Below are positions 50,501-64,000 of a DNA stretch of 64,000 nt, piece after piece (the stretch's first letter is position 1; every line of letters begins with the position of its first letter). The DNA is from Eledone cirrhosa (taxonomy: Eukaryota; Mollusca; Cephalopoda; Octopoda; Eledonidae): assembly GCA_964016885.1 (NCBI GenBank), contig OZ024744.1, forward strand, positions 116,315,302 through 116,379,301, written 5' to 3'. The notes beneath the pieces are model-generated. The model was not told the DNA's origin. It worked only from the letters and a program-made list of their open reading frames with translations, and searched no databases. The position numbers were made by a program, and so were the translations under genes.

Positions 50501-53500
50501 GGCACGACCATGATATAGTCTACCATATCAACCTCAGTACTGTTTTACTGGTGTCAATCATTAGACTGTGGCCATACTGGGGCACTACCTTGATATAGTC
50601 TACCATATCAACCTCACTACTCTTTTACTGGTGTCAATCATTGGACAGTGGCCATACTGGGGCACTACCTTGATATAGTCTACCATATCAAATTCAGTAC
50701 GGTTTTACTGGTGTCAGTCATTAGACTGTGGCCATACTGGGGCACTACCATGATATAGTCTACCATATCAACCTCAGTACTGTTTTACTGGTTTCCATCA
50801 TTAGACTGTGGCCATACTGGGGCACTACCTTGATATAGTCTACCATATCAACCTCAGTACTGTTTTACTGGTGTCAGTCATTAGATAGTGGCCATACTGG
50901 GGCACTACCTTAATATAGTCTACTATATCAACCTCAGTACTGTTTTACTGGTGTCAGTCATTAGACAGTGGCCATACTGGGGCACTACCTTAATATAGTC
51001 TACCATATCAACCTCAGTACTGTTTTACTGGTGTCAGTCATTAGACAGTGGCCATACTGGGGCACTACCTTAATATAGTCTACCATATCAACCTCAGTAC
51101 TGTTTTACTGGTGTCAGTCATTAGACTGTGGCCATACTGGGGCACTACCTTGATATAGTCTACTATATCAACCTCAGTACTGTTTTACTGCTTTCAGTCA
51201 TTAGACTGTGGCCAGAATGGGGCACTACCTTGATATAGTCTACCATATCAACCTCAGTACTGTTTTACTGGTGTCAGTCTTTAGACTGTGGCCATACTGG
51301 GGCACTATCTTGATATAATCTACCATATCAACCTCACTACTGTTTTACTGCTGTCAGTCATTAGATGGTGGCCATACTGGGGCACTGTCTTGATATAGTC
51401 TACCATATCAACCTCAGTACTGTTTTACTGGTGTCAGTCTTTAGACTGTGACCATACTGGGGCACTACCTTGATATAATCTACCATATCAACCTCACTAC
51501 AGTTTTACTGGAGTCAGTCATTAGACTGTGGCCATACTGGGGCACTACCTTGATATAGTCTACCATATCAACCTCAGTACTGTTTTACTGGTGTCATTCA
51601 TTAGACTGTGGCCATAATGGGGCACTACCTTGATATAGTCTACCATATCAACCTCAGTACTGTTTTACTGGTGTCATTCATTAGACTGTGGCCATACTGG
51701 GGCACTACCTTGATATAGTCTACCATATCAACCTCAGTACTCTTTTACTGGTGTCAATCATTGGACAGTGGCCATACTGAGGCACTACCTTGATATAGTC
51801 TACCATATCAACCTCACTACTCTTTTACTGGTGTCAATCATTGGACAGTGGCCATACTGGGGCACTACCTTGATATAGTCTACCATATCAATCTCAGTAC
51901 TGTTTTACTGGTGTCAGTCATTAGACTGTGGCCATACTGGGGCACCACCATGATATAGTCTATCTACCATATCAACCTCAGTACTGTTTTACTGGTGTCA
52001 GTCATTAGATTGTGGCCATACTGGGGCACTACCTTGATATAGTCTAGCATATCAACCTCAGTACTGTTTACTGGTGTCAGTCATTAGACTATGGCCATAC
52101 TGGGGCACTACCTTGATATAGTCTACCATATCAACCTCAGTACAGTTTTACTGGTGTCAGCCATTAGACAGTGGCCATACTGGGGCACTACCTTGATATA
52201 GTCTAGCATATCAACCTCAGTACTGTTTTACTGGTGTCAGTCATTAGACTCTGGCCATACTGGGGCACCACCATGATATAGTCTATCTACCATATCAACC
52301 TCAGTACTGTTTTACTGGTGTCAGTCATTAGAGTGTGGCCATACTGGGGCACTGTCTTGATATAGTCTACCATATCAACCTCAGTAGTGTTTTACTGGTG
52401 TCCGTCATTAGACTGTGGCCATACTGGGGCACTACCTTGATATAGTCTACCATATCAACCTCAGTACTGTTTTACTGGTGTCATTCATTAGACTGTGGCC
52501 ATACTGGGGCACTACCTTGATATAGTCTACCATATCAACCTCAGTATTGCTTTACTGGTGTCAGTTATTAGACTGTGGCCATACTGGGGCACTACCTTGA
52601 TATAGTCTACCATATCAACCTCACTACTGTTTTACTGGTGTCAGTCATTAGACTGTGGCCATACTGGGGCACTACCTTGATGTAGTCTACCATATCAATC
52701 TCAGTACAGTTTTACTGGTGTCATTCATTAGACTGTGGCCATACTGGGGCACTACCTTGATATAGTCTACCATATCAACCTCAGTATTGCTTTACTGGTG
52801 TCAGTTATTAGACTGTGGCCATACTGGGGCACTACCTTGATATAGTCTACCATATCAACCTCACTACTGTTTTACTGGTGTCAGTCATTAGACTGTGGCC
52901 ATACTGGGGCACTACCTTGATGTAGTCTACCATATCAACCTCAGTACTGTTTTACTGGTGTCATTCATTAGACTGTGGCCATACTGGGGCACTACCTTGA
53001 TATAGTCTACCATATCAACCTCAGTACTGTTTTACTGGTGTCATTCATTAGACTGTGGCCATACTGGGGCACTACCTTGATATAGTCTACCATATCAACC
53101 TCAGTATTGCTTTACTGGTGTCAGTTATTAGACTGTGGCCATACTGGGGCACTACCTTGATATAGTCTACCATATCAACCTCAGTACTGTTTTACTGGTG
53201 TCATTCATTAGACTGTGGCCATACTGGGGCACTACCTTGATATAGTCTACCATATCAACCTCAGTACTGTTTTACTGGTGTCAGTCATTAGACTGTGGCC
53301 ATACTGGGGCACTACCTTGATGTAGTCTACCATATCAACCTCAGTACTGTTTTACTGGTGTCATTCATTAGACTGTGGCCATACTGGGGCACTACCTTGA
53401 TATAGTCTACCATATCAACCTCAGTACTGTTTTACTGGTGTCATTCATTAGACTGTGGCCATACTGGGGCACTACCTTGATATAGTCTACCATATCAACC

Positions 53501-56500
53501 TCAGTACTGTTTTACTGGTGTCATTCATTAGACTGTGGCCATACTGGGGCACTACCTTGATATAGTCTACCATATCAACCTCAGTATTGCTTTACTGGTG
53601 TCAGTTATTAGACTGTGGCCATACTGGGGCACTACATTGATATAGTCTACCATATCAACCTCACTACTGTTTTACTGGTGTCAATCATTCGACAGTGGCC
53701 ATACTGGGGCACTACCTTGATATAGTCTACCATATCAACCTCAATACTGTTTTACTAGTGTCAGTCATTTGACTGTGGCCATACTGGGGCACTACCTTGA
53801 AATTGTCTACCATATCAACCTCAGTACTGTTTTACTGATGTCAGTCATTAGACTGTGGCCATACTGGGGCACTACCTTGATATAGTCTACAATATCAACC
53901 TCACTACTCTTTTACTTGTGTCAGTCATTAGACTGTGGCCATACTGGGGCACTACCTTGATATAGTCTACCATATCAACCTCACTACACTTTTACTGGTG
54001 TCAATCATTGGACAGTGGCCATACTGGGGCACTACCTTGATATAGTCTACCATATCAACCTCACTACTCTTTTACTGGTGTCAGTCATTAGACTGTGGCC
54101 ATACTTGGGCACTACCTTGATATAGTCTACCATATCAACCTCACTACACTTTTACTGGTGTCAATCATTGGACAGTGGCCATACTGGGGCACTACCTTGA
54201 TATAGTCTAGCATATCAACCTCAGTACTGTTTACTGGTGTCAGTCATTAGACTGTGGCCATACTGGGGCACTACCTTGATATAGTCTACCATATCAACCT
54301 CAGTACAGTTTTACTGGTGTCAGCCATTAGACAGTGGCCATACTGGGGCACTACCTTGATATAGTCTAGCATATCAACCTCAGTACTGTTTTACTGGTGT
54401 CAGTCATTAGACTCTGGCCATACTGGGGCACCACCATGATATAGTCTATCTACCATATCAACCTCAGTACTGTTTTACTGGTATCAGTCATTAGAGTGTG
54501 GCCATACTGGGGCACTACCTTGATATAGTCTACCATATCAATCTCAGTACTGTTTTACTGGTGTAAGTCATTAGACTGTGGCCATACTGGGGCACCACCA
54601 TGATATAGTCTATCTACCATATCAACCTCAGTACTGTTTTACTGGTGTCAGTCATTAGAGTGTGGCCATACTGGGGCACTACCTTGATATAGTCTACCAT
54701 ATCAATCTCAGTACTGTTTTACTGGTGTAAGTCATTAGACTGTGGCCATACTGGAGCACTACCTTGATATAGTCTACCATATCAACCTCACTACTGTTTT
54801 ACTGGTGTCAGTCATTAGACTGTGGCCATACTGGGGCACCACCATGACATAATCTACCATATCAACCTCAGTACTGTCTCACTGGTGTCAGTCATTAGAC
54901 TGGGGCCATACTGGGGCACTACCTTGATATAGTCTACCATATCAACCTCACTACTGATTTACTGGTGTCAGTCACTAGACTGTGGCCATACTGGGGCACT
55001 ACCTTGATATAGACTACCATATTAACCTCAGTACTGTTTTACTGGTGTCAGTCATTAGACTATGGCCATACTGGGGCACTACCGTGATAAAGTCTACCAT
55101 ATCAGCCTCAGTACTGTTTTACTGGTGTCAGTCATTAGACTGTGGCCATACTGGGGCACTACCTTGATATAGTCTACCATATCAACCTCAGTACTGTTTT
55201 ACTGGTGTCCATCATTAGACTGTGGCCATATTGGGGCACTTCCTTGATATAGTCTACCATATCAATCTCAGTACTGTTTTACTGGTGTCAGTCATTAGAC
55301 TGTAGCCATACTGGGACACTACCTTGATATAGTCTACCATATCAACGTCAGTACTGCTTTACTGGTGTCAGTCATTAGACTGTGGCCATACTGGGGCACT
55401 ACCTTGATATAGTCTACTATATCAACCTCAGTACTGTTTTACTGCTTTCAGTCATTAGACTGTGGCCAGAATGGGGCACTACCTTGATATAGTCTACCAT
55501 ATCAACCTCAGTACTGTTTTACTGGTGTCAGTCTTTAGACTGTGGCCATACTGGGGCACTATCTCTATATAGTCTACCATATCAACCTCACTACTGTTTT
55601 ACTGCTGTCAGTCATTAGACTGTGGCCATACTGGGGCACCACCATGATATAGTCTACCATATCAACCTCACTACGGTTTTACTGGTGTCAGTCATTAGAC
55701 TGTGGTCATACTGGGGCACTAGCTTGATATAGTCTACCATATCAACCTCAGTACTATTTTACTGGTGTCAGTCATTAGACTGTGACCATACTGGGGCACT
55801 ACCTTGATATAGTCTACCATATTAACCTGAGTATAATTTTACTGGTGTCAGTCATTAGATTGTGGCCATACAGGGGCACTACCTTGATATAGTCTACCAT
55901 ATCAACCTCACCACTGTTTTACTGGTGTCAGTCATTAGACTGTGGCCATACTGGGGCACGACCATGATATAGTCTACCATATCAACCTCAGTACTGTTTT
56001 ACTGGTGTCAATCATTAGACTGTGGCCATACTGGGGCACTACCTTGATATAGTCTACCATATCAACCTCACTACTCTTTTACTGGTGTCAATCATTGGAC
56101 AGTGGCCATACTGGGGCACTACCTTGATATAGTCTACCATATCAAATTCAGTACGGTTTTACTGGTGTCAGTCATTAGACTGTGGCCATACTGGGGCACT
56201 ACCATGATATAGTCTACCATATCAACCTCAGTACTGTTTTACTGGTTTCCATCATTAGACTGTGGCCATACTGGGGCACTACCTTGATATAGTCTACCAT
56301 ATCAACCTCAGTACTGTTTTACTGGTGTCAGTCATTAGATAGTGGCCATACTGGGGCACTACCTTAATATAGTCTACTATATCAACCTCAGTACTGTTTT
56401 ACTGGTGTCAGTCATTAGACAGTGGCCATACTGGGGCACTACCTTAATATAGTCTACCATATCAACCTCAGTACTGTTTTACTGGTGTCAGTCATTAGAC

Positions 56501-59500
56501 AGTGGCCATACTGGGGCACTACCTTAATATAGTCTACCATATCAACCTCAGTACTGTTTTACTGGTGTCAGTCATTAGACTGTGGCCATACTGGGGCACT
56601 ACCTTGATATAGTCTACTATATCAACCTCAGTACTGTTTTACTGCTTTCAGTCATTAGACTGTGGCCAGAATGGGGCACTACCTTGATATAGTCTACCAT
56701 ATCAACCTCAGTACTGTTTTACTGGTGTCAGTCTTTAGACTGTGGCCATACTGGGGCACTATCTTGATATAATCTACCATATCAACCTCACTACTGTTTT
56801 ACTGCTGTCAGTCATTAGATGGTGGCCATACTGGGGCACTACCTTGATATAGTCTACCATATCAACCTCACTACTCTTTTACTGGTGTCAATCATTGGAC
56901 AGTGGCCATACTGGGGCACTACCTTGATATAGTCTACCATATCAATCTCAGTACTGTTTTACTGGTGTCAGTCATTAGACTGTGGCCATACTGGGGCACC
57001 ACCATGATATAGTCTATCTACCATATCAACCTCAGTACTGTTTTACTGGTGTCAGTCATTAGACTGTGGCCATACTGGGGCACTACCTTGATATAGTCTA
57101 CCATATCAACCTCAGTACTGTTTTACTGGTGTCATTCATTAGACTGTGGCCATACTGGGGCACTACCTTGATATAGTCTACCATATCAACCTCAGTACTC
57201 TTTTACTGGTGTCAATCATTGGACAGTGGCCATACTGGGGCACTACCTTGATATAGTCTACCATATCAACCTCACTACTCTTTTACTGGTGTCAATCATT
57301 GGACAGTGGCCATACTGGGGCACTACCTTGATATAGTCTACCATATCAATCTCAGTACTGTTTTACTGGTGTCAGTCATTAGACTGTGGCCATACTGGGG
57401 CACCACCATGATATAGTCTATCTACCATATCAACCTCAGTACTGTTTTACTGGTGTCAGTCATTAGATTGTGGCCATACTGGGGCACTACCTTGATATAG
57501 TCTAGCATATCAACCTCAGTACTGTTTACTGGTGTCAGTCATTAGACTATGGCCATACTGGGGCACTACCTTGATATAGTCTACCATATCAACCTCAGTA
57601 CAGTTTTACTGGTGTCAGCCATTAGACAGTGGCCATACTGGGGCACTACCTTGATATAGTCTAGCATATCAACCTCAGTACTGTTTTACTGGTGTCAGTC
57701 ATTAGACTCTGGCCATACTGGGGCACCACCATGATATAGTCTATCTACCATATCAACCTCAGTACTGTTTTACTGGTGTCAGTCATTAGAGTGTGGCCAT
57801 ACTGGGGCACTGTCTTGATATAGTCTACCATATCAACCTCAGTAGTGTTTTACTGGTGTCCGTCATTAGACTGTGGCCATACTGGGGCACTACCTTGATA
57901 TAGTCTACCATATCAACCTCAGTACTGTTTTACTGGTGTCATTCATTAGACTGTGGCCATACTGGGGCACTACCTTGATATAGTCTACCATATCAACCTC
58001 AGTATTGCTTTACTGGTGTCAGTTATTAGACTGTGGCCATACTGGGGCACTACCTTGATATAGTCTACCATATCAACCTCACTACTGTTTTACTGGTGTC
58101 AGTCATTAGACTGTGGCCATACTGGGGCACTACCTTGATGTAGTCTACCATATCAATCTCAGTACAGTTTTACTGGTGTCATTCATTAGACTGTGGCCAT
58201 ACTGGGGCACTACCTTGATATAGTCTACCATATCAACCTCAGTATTGCTTTACTGGTGTCAGTTATTAGACTGTGGCCATACTGGGGCACTACCTTGATA
58301 TAGTCTACCATATCAACCTCACTACTGTTTTACTGGTGTCAGTCATTAGACTGTGGCCATACTGGGGCACTACCTTGATGTAGTCTACCATATCAACCTC
58401 AGTACTGTTTTACTGGTGTCATTCATTAGACTGTGGCCATACTGGGGCACTACCTTGATATAGTCTACCATATCAACCTCAGTACTGTTTTACTGGTGTC
58501 ATTCATTAGACTGTGGCCATACTGGGGCACTACCTTGATATAGTCTACCATATCAACCTCAGTATTGCTTTACTGGTGTCAGTTATTAGACTGTGGCCAT
58601 ACTGGGGCACTACCTTGATATAGTCTACCATATCAACCTCAGTACTGTTTTACTGGTGTCATTCATTAGACTGTGGCCATACTGGGGCACTACCTTGATA
58701 TAGTCTACCATATCAACCTCAGTACTGTTTTACTGGTGTCAGTCATTAGACTGTGGCCATACTGGGGCACTACCTTGATGTAGTCTACCATATCAACCTC
58801 AGTACTGTTTTACTGGTGTCATTCATTAGACTGTGGCCATACTGGGGCACTACCTTGATATAGTCTACCATATCAACCTCAGTACTGTTTTACTGGTGTC
58901 ATTCATTAGACTGTGGCCATACTGGGGCACTACCTTGATATAGTCTACCATATCAACCTCAGTACTGTTTTACTGGTGTCATTCATTAGACTGTGGCCAT
59001 ACTGGGGCACTACCTTGATATAGTCTACCATATCAACCTCAGTATTGCTTTACTGGTGTCAGTTATTAGACTGTGGCCATACTGGGGCACTACCTTGATA
59101 TAGTCTACCATATCAACCTCACTACTCTTTTACTGGTGTCACTCATTGGACAGTGGCCATACTGGGGCACTACCTTGATATAGTCTACCATATCAACCTC
59201 AGTATTGCTTTACTGGTGTCAGTTATTAGACTGTGGCCATACTGGGGCACTACCTTGATTTAGTCTACCATATCAACCTCACTACTCTTTTACTGGTGTC
59301 ACTCATTGGACAGTGGCCATACTGGGGCACTACCTTGATGTAGTCTACCATATCAACCTCAGTACGGTTGTACTGGTGTCAGTCGTTAGACTGTGGCCAT
59401 ACTGGGGCACTACCTTGATATAGTCTCCATATCAATCTCAGTACTGTTTTACTGGTGTCAGTCATTAGACTGTGGCCATACTGGGGCACTACCTTGAAAT

Positions 59501-62500
59501 AGTCTACCATATCAACCTCAGTATTGTTTTACTGGTGTCAGTCATTAGACTGTGGCCATACTGGGGCACTACATTGATATAGTCTACCATATCAACCTCA
59601 CTACTGTTTTACTGGTGTCAATCATTCGACAGTGGCCATACTGGGGCACTACCTTGATATAGTCTACCATATCAACCTCAATACTGTTTTACTAGTGTCA
59701 GTCATTTGACTGTGGCCATACTGGGGCACTACCTTGAAATTGTCTACCATATCAACCTCAGTACTGTTTTACTGATGTCAGTCATTAGACTGTGGCCATA
59801 CTGGGGCACTACCTTGATATAGTCTACAATATCAACCTCACTACTCTTTTACTTGTGTCAGTCATTAGACTGTGGCCATACTGGGGCACTACCTTGATAT
59901 AGTCTACCATATCAACCTCACTACACTTTTACTGGTGTCAATCATTGGACAGTGGCCATACTGGGGCACTACCTTGATATAGTCTACCATATCAACCTCA
60001 CTACTCTTTTACTGGTGTCAGTCATTAGACTGTGGCCATACTGGGGCACTACCTTGATATAGTCTACCATATCAACCTCACTACACTTTTACTGGTGTCA
60101 ATCATTGGACAGTGGCCATACTGGGGCACTACCTTGATATAGTCTAGCATATCAACCTCAGTACTGTTTACTGGTGTCAGTCATTAGACTGTGGCCATAC
60201 TGGGGCACTACCTTGATATAGTCTACCATATCAACCTCAGTACAGTTTTACTGGTGTCAGCCATTAGACAGTGGCCATACTGGGGCACTACCTTGATATA
60301 GTCTAGCATATCAACCTCAGTACTGTTTTACTGGTGTCAGTCATTAGACTCTGGCCATACTGGGGCACCACCATGATATAGTCTATCTACCATATCAACC
60401 TCAGTACTGTTTTACTGGTATCAGTCATTAGAGTGTGGCCATACTGGGGCACTACCTTGATATAGTCTACCATATCAATCTCAGTACTGTTTTACTGGTG
60501 TAAGTCATTAGACTGTGGCCATACTGGGGCACCACCATGATATAGTCTATCTACCATATCAACCTCAGTACTGTTTTACTGGTGTCAGTCATTAGAGTGT
60601 GGCCATACTGGGGCACTACCTTGATATAGTCTACCATATCAATCTCAGTACTGTTTTACTGGTGTAAGTCATTAGACTGTGGCCATACTGGAGCACTACC
60701 TTGATATAGTCTACCATATCAACCTCACTACTGTTTTACTGGTGTCAGTCATTAGACTGTGGCCATACTGGGGCACCACCATGACATAATCTACCATATC
60801 AACCTCAGTACTGTCTCACTGGTGTCAGTCATTAGACTGGGGCCATACTGGGGCACTACCTTGATATAGTCTACCATATCAACCTCACTACTGATTTACT
60901 GGTGTCAGTCACTAGACTGTGGCCATACTGGGGCACTACCTTGATATAGACTACCATATTAACCTCAGTACTGTTTTACTGGTGTCAGTCATTAGACTAT
61001 GGCCATACTGGGGCACTACCGTGATAAAGTCTACCATATCAGCCTCAGTACTGTTTTACTGGTGTCAGTCATTAGACTGTGGCCATACTGGGGCACTACC
61101 TTGATATAGTCTACCATATCAACCTCAGTACTGTTTTACTGGTGTCCATCATTAGACTGTGGCCATATTGGGGCACTTCCTTGATATAGTCTACCATATC
61201 AATCTCAGTACTGTTTTACTGGTGTCAGTCATTAGACTGTAGCCATACTGGGACACTACCTTGATATAGTCTACCATATCAACGTCAGTACTGCTTTACT
61301 GGTGTCAGTCATTAGACTGTGGCCATACTGGGGCACTACCTTGATATAGTCTACTATATCAACCTCAGTACTGTTTTACTGCTTTCAGTCATTAGACTGT
61401 GGCCAGAATGGGGCACTACCTTGATATAGTCTACCATATCAACCTCAGTACTGTTTTACTGGTGTCAGTCTTTAGACTGTGGCCATACTGGGGCACTATC
61501 TCTATATAGTCTACCATATCAACCTCACTACTGTTTTACTGCTGTCAGTCATTAGACTGTGGCCATACTGGGGCACCACCATGATATAGTCTACCATATC
61601 AACCTCACTACGGTTTTACTGGTGTCAGTCATTAGACTGTGGTCATACTGGGGCACTAGCTTGATATAGTCTACCATATCAACATCAGTACTATTTTACT
61701 GGTGTCAGTCATTAGACTGTGACCATACTGGGGCACTACCTTGATATAGTCTACCATATTAACCTGAGTATAATTTTACTGGTGTCAGTCATTAGATTGT
61801 GGCCATACAGGGGCACTACCTTGATATAGTCTACCATATCAACCTCACCACTGTTTTACTGGTGTCAGTCATTAGACTGTGGCCATACTGGGGCACTACC
61901 ATGATATAGTCTACCATATCAACCTCAGTACTGTTTTACTGGTGTCAATCATTAGACTGTGGCCATACTGGGGCACTACCTTGATATAGTCTACCATATC
62001 AACCTCACTACTCTTTTACTGGTGTCAATCATTGGACAGTGGCCATACTGGGGCACTACCTTGATATAGTCTACCATATCAAATTCAGTACGGTTTTACT
62101 GGTGTCAGTCATTAGACTGTGGCCATACTGGGGCACTACCATGATATAGTCTACCATATCAACCTCAGTACTGTTTTACTGGTTTCCATCATTAGACTGT
62201 GGCCATACTGGGGCACTACCTTGATATAGTCTACCATATCAACCTCAGTACTGTTTTACTGGTGTCAGTCATTAGATAGTGGCCATACTGGGGCACTACC
62301 TTAATATAGTCTACTATATCAACCTCAGTACTGTTTTACTGGTGTCAGTCATTAGACAGTGGCCATACTGGGGCACTACCTTAATATAGTCTACCATATC
62401 AACCTCAGTACTGTTTTACTGGTGTCAGTCATTAGACAGTGGCCATACTGGGGCACTACCTTAATATAGTCTACCATATCAACCTCAGTACTGTTTTACT

Positions 62501-64000
62501 GGTGTCAGTCATTAGACTGTGGCCATACTGGGGCACTACCTTGATATAGTCTACTATATCAACCTCAGTACTGTTTTACTGGTGTCAGTCATTAGACTGT
62601 GGCCAGAATGGGGCACTACCTTGATATAGTCTACCATATCAACCTCAGTACTGTTTTACTGGTGTCAGTCTTTAGACTGTGGCCATACTGGGGCACTATC
62701 TTGATATAATCTACCATATCAACCTCACTACTGTTTTACTGCTGTCAGTCATTAGATGGTGGCCATACTGGGGCACTGTCTTGATATAGTCTACCATATC
62801 AACCTCAGTACTGTTTTACTGGTGTCAGTCTTTAGACTGTGACCATACTGGGGCACTACCTTGATATAGTCTACCATATCAACCTCAGTACTGTTTTACT
62901 GGTGTCAGGCATTAGAGTGTGTCCATACTGGGGCACTACCTTGATATAGTCTACCATATCAACCTCAGTACTGTTTTACTGGTGTCAGGCATTAGACTGT
63001 GGCCATACTGGGGCACTACCTTGATATAGTCTACCATATCAATCTCAGTACTGTTTTACTGGTGTCAGTCATTAGACTGTGGGCATAGTGTGGCACTATC
63101 TTGATATAGTCTACCATATCAACCTCAGTACTGTTTTACTGGTGTCAGTCATTAGACTGTGGCCATACTGGGGCACTACCTTGATATAGTCTACTATATC
63201 AACCTCAGTACGGTTTTACTGTTGGAAGTCATTAGACTGTGGCCATACTGAGGCACTACCTTGATATAGTCTACCATATCAACCTCAGTACTGTTTTACT
63301 GGTGTCAGTCATTAGACTGTGGCCATACTGGGGCACTACCTTGATATAGTCTACCATATCAACCTCAGTACTGTTTTACTGGTGTCAGTCATTAGACTGT
63401 GGCCATTCTGGGGCACTACTTTGATATAGTCTACCATATCAACCTCACTACTGTTTTACTGGTGACAGTCATTAGAGTGTGGCCATACTGCGGTACTACC
63501 TTGATAATGTCTACCATATAAATTTCAGTACTGTTTTACTGGTGTCAGTCTTTAGAGTGTGGCCATACTGGGGCACTACCTTGATATAGTCTACCATATC
63601 AAACTCAGTACTATTTTACTGGTGTCCATCATTAGGCTGTGGCCATACTGGAGCATTTCCTTGATATAGTCTACCATATCAACCTCACTACTGTTTTACA
63701 GGTGTCAGTCATTAGACTGTGGCTATACTGGAGCACTACCTTCATATAGTCTACCACATCAACCTCAGTACTGTTTTACTGGTGTCAGTCATTAGACTGT
63801 GGCCATACTGGGGTACTAACTTTATATAGTCTACAATATCAACCTCAGTACTGTTTTACTGGTGTCAGTCTTTAGACTGTGGCCATACTGGGGCACTATC
63901 TTGATATAATCTACCATATCAACCTCACTACTGTTTTACTGCTGTCAGTCATTAGATGGTGGCCATACTGGGGCACTGTCTTGATATAGTCTACCATATC
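44509..64000. repeat. 80-bp satellite array, segment 3 (runs off the window)
   Basis: About 240 further monomers, still in full array at base 64000. No unrelated sequence lies inside. It is dominated by large repeated blocks (next entry). Confidence 0.97.
45480..63000. repeat. Higher-order repeat, about 5.45-5.94 kb, three copies
   Basis: Blocks near 48.7-51.4, 54.2-56.8 and 60.1-62.8 kb share a long ordered series of variants. The frame start at 49528 recurs at 54982 and 60919 (offsets 5,454 and 5,937). Also shared are GCTTTCAGTCATTAGACTG (49990, 55444, 61381), GAGTATAATTTTACTGG (50373, 55828, 61767) and a trio of CTTAATATAG monomers. Inside the block a 1.2-kb piece repeats again (GCCAGAATGG at 50012 and 51212). 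The 79-bp unit marks block edges (45508, 46853, 48777, 52069, 54230, 57529, 60169). Confidence 0.85.

Larger units (their letters stand above)
36000..64000. repeat. Satellite domain with 84-bp, 79-bp and 78-bp monomers
   Basis: From about 36.1 kb on, units appear with a 4-base TCTA insertion (GTCTATCTACC instead of GTCTACC), giving 84 bp. They usually also carry GCACCACCATGATATAG. A 79-bp unit (GTACTGTTTACTGG, one T short) and a 78-bp unit (GTCTCCATATC) also occur. None of the three is seen left of 36 kb. Confidence 0.85.

Noticed and set aside
10715..61104. Many 61-76-codon plus-strand frames in the satellite with similar peptides (AILGHYLDIVYHIN type)
   Set aside because: They occur only where a variant removes a TAG of the monomer. 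The 80-bp unit changes frame every copy, starts are often GTG, and no conservation of reading frame is seen. They are repeat artefacts.
10381..64000. Possible CRISPR array because of regular repeats
   Set aside because: Units are contiguous and near-identical over all 80 bp with no unique spacers; the context is metazoan.
1..64000. tRNA, rRNA or telomere repeats
   Set aside because: No cloverleaf with A and B boxes, no rRNA motif and no TTAGGG or TTAGG array was seen on reading; a tRNAscan or Rfam run could still find something weak.

Overview
The window is animal (metazoan) nuclear DNA, almost certainly from a cephalopod, probably an octopus. The best evidence is a pair of insertions (40788-41276 and 44023-44508). 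They open with a CAT trinucleotide run, followed by a segment resembling the abundant short interspersed repeat of octopus and squid genomes, recognisable by motifs such as GCTAGCATGGGTTAGACGG and CTACAGCTGGATGCCCTTCC. Long CA/TA microsatellites, eroded Penelope-like retroelements and the lack of any prokaryotic gene organisation agree with this. No intact host protein-coding gene is visible anywhere.

Layout. (1) 1-1130: unannotated DNA holding a hammerhead-ribozyme-like motif (505-582, + strand), a foldback with arms of about 170 bp (625-1010) and a TA microsatellite. (2) 1131-10000: a head-to-tail array of a Penelope-like element (PLE) read from the minus strand. Copy A is 1131-4580, copy B is 4581-8218, and a 5'-truncated partial copy C is 8219-9881. 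A 120-bp inverted piece (9881-10000) caps the array. A and B carry reverse transcriptase (RT; FDIVDFYPSI, GSYDSADVCDLVG and YRDD motifs) and a GIY-YIG endonuclease, all broken by stops and frameshifts. Each element tail holds a second hammerhead-like fold. A 194-bp hairpin insertion sits in copy C. (3) 10001-10380: microsatellites and a short unique spacer. (4) 10381-64000: a satellite array of an 80-bp monomer, roughly 650-660 copies and still running at the right edge. It is interrupted only by the two cephalopod insertions, which are one insertion duplicated with its surroundings. The array has domains with different variant monomers and multi-kilobase higher-order repeats (about 1.9-2.0, 2.6-2.7, 3.2 and 5.4-5.9 kb).

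There is no pathway here: the window is a heterochromatin-like landscape of dead retroelements next to a megasatellite. The points most worth following up are the two different hammerhead-like ribozyme candidates, the PLE tandem/inverted architecture, and the layered amplification history of the 80-bp satellite. All calls come from reading the sequence. Ribozyme activity, species and chromosomal position are not proven.
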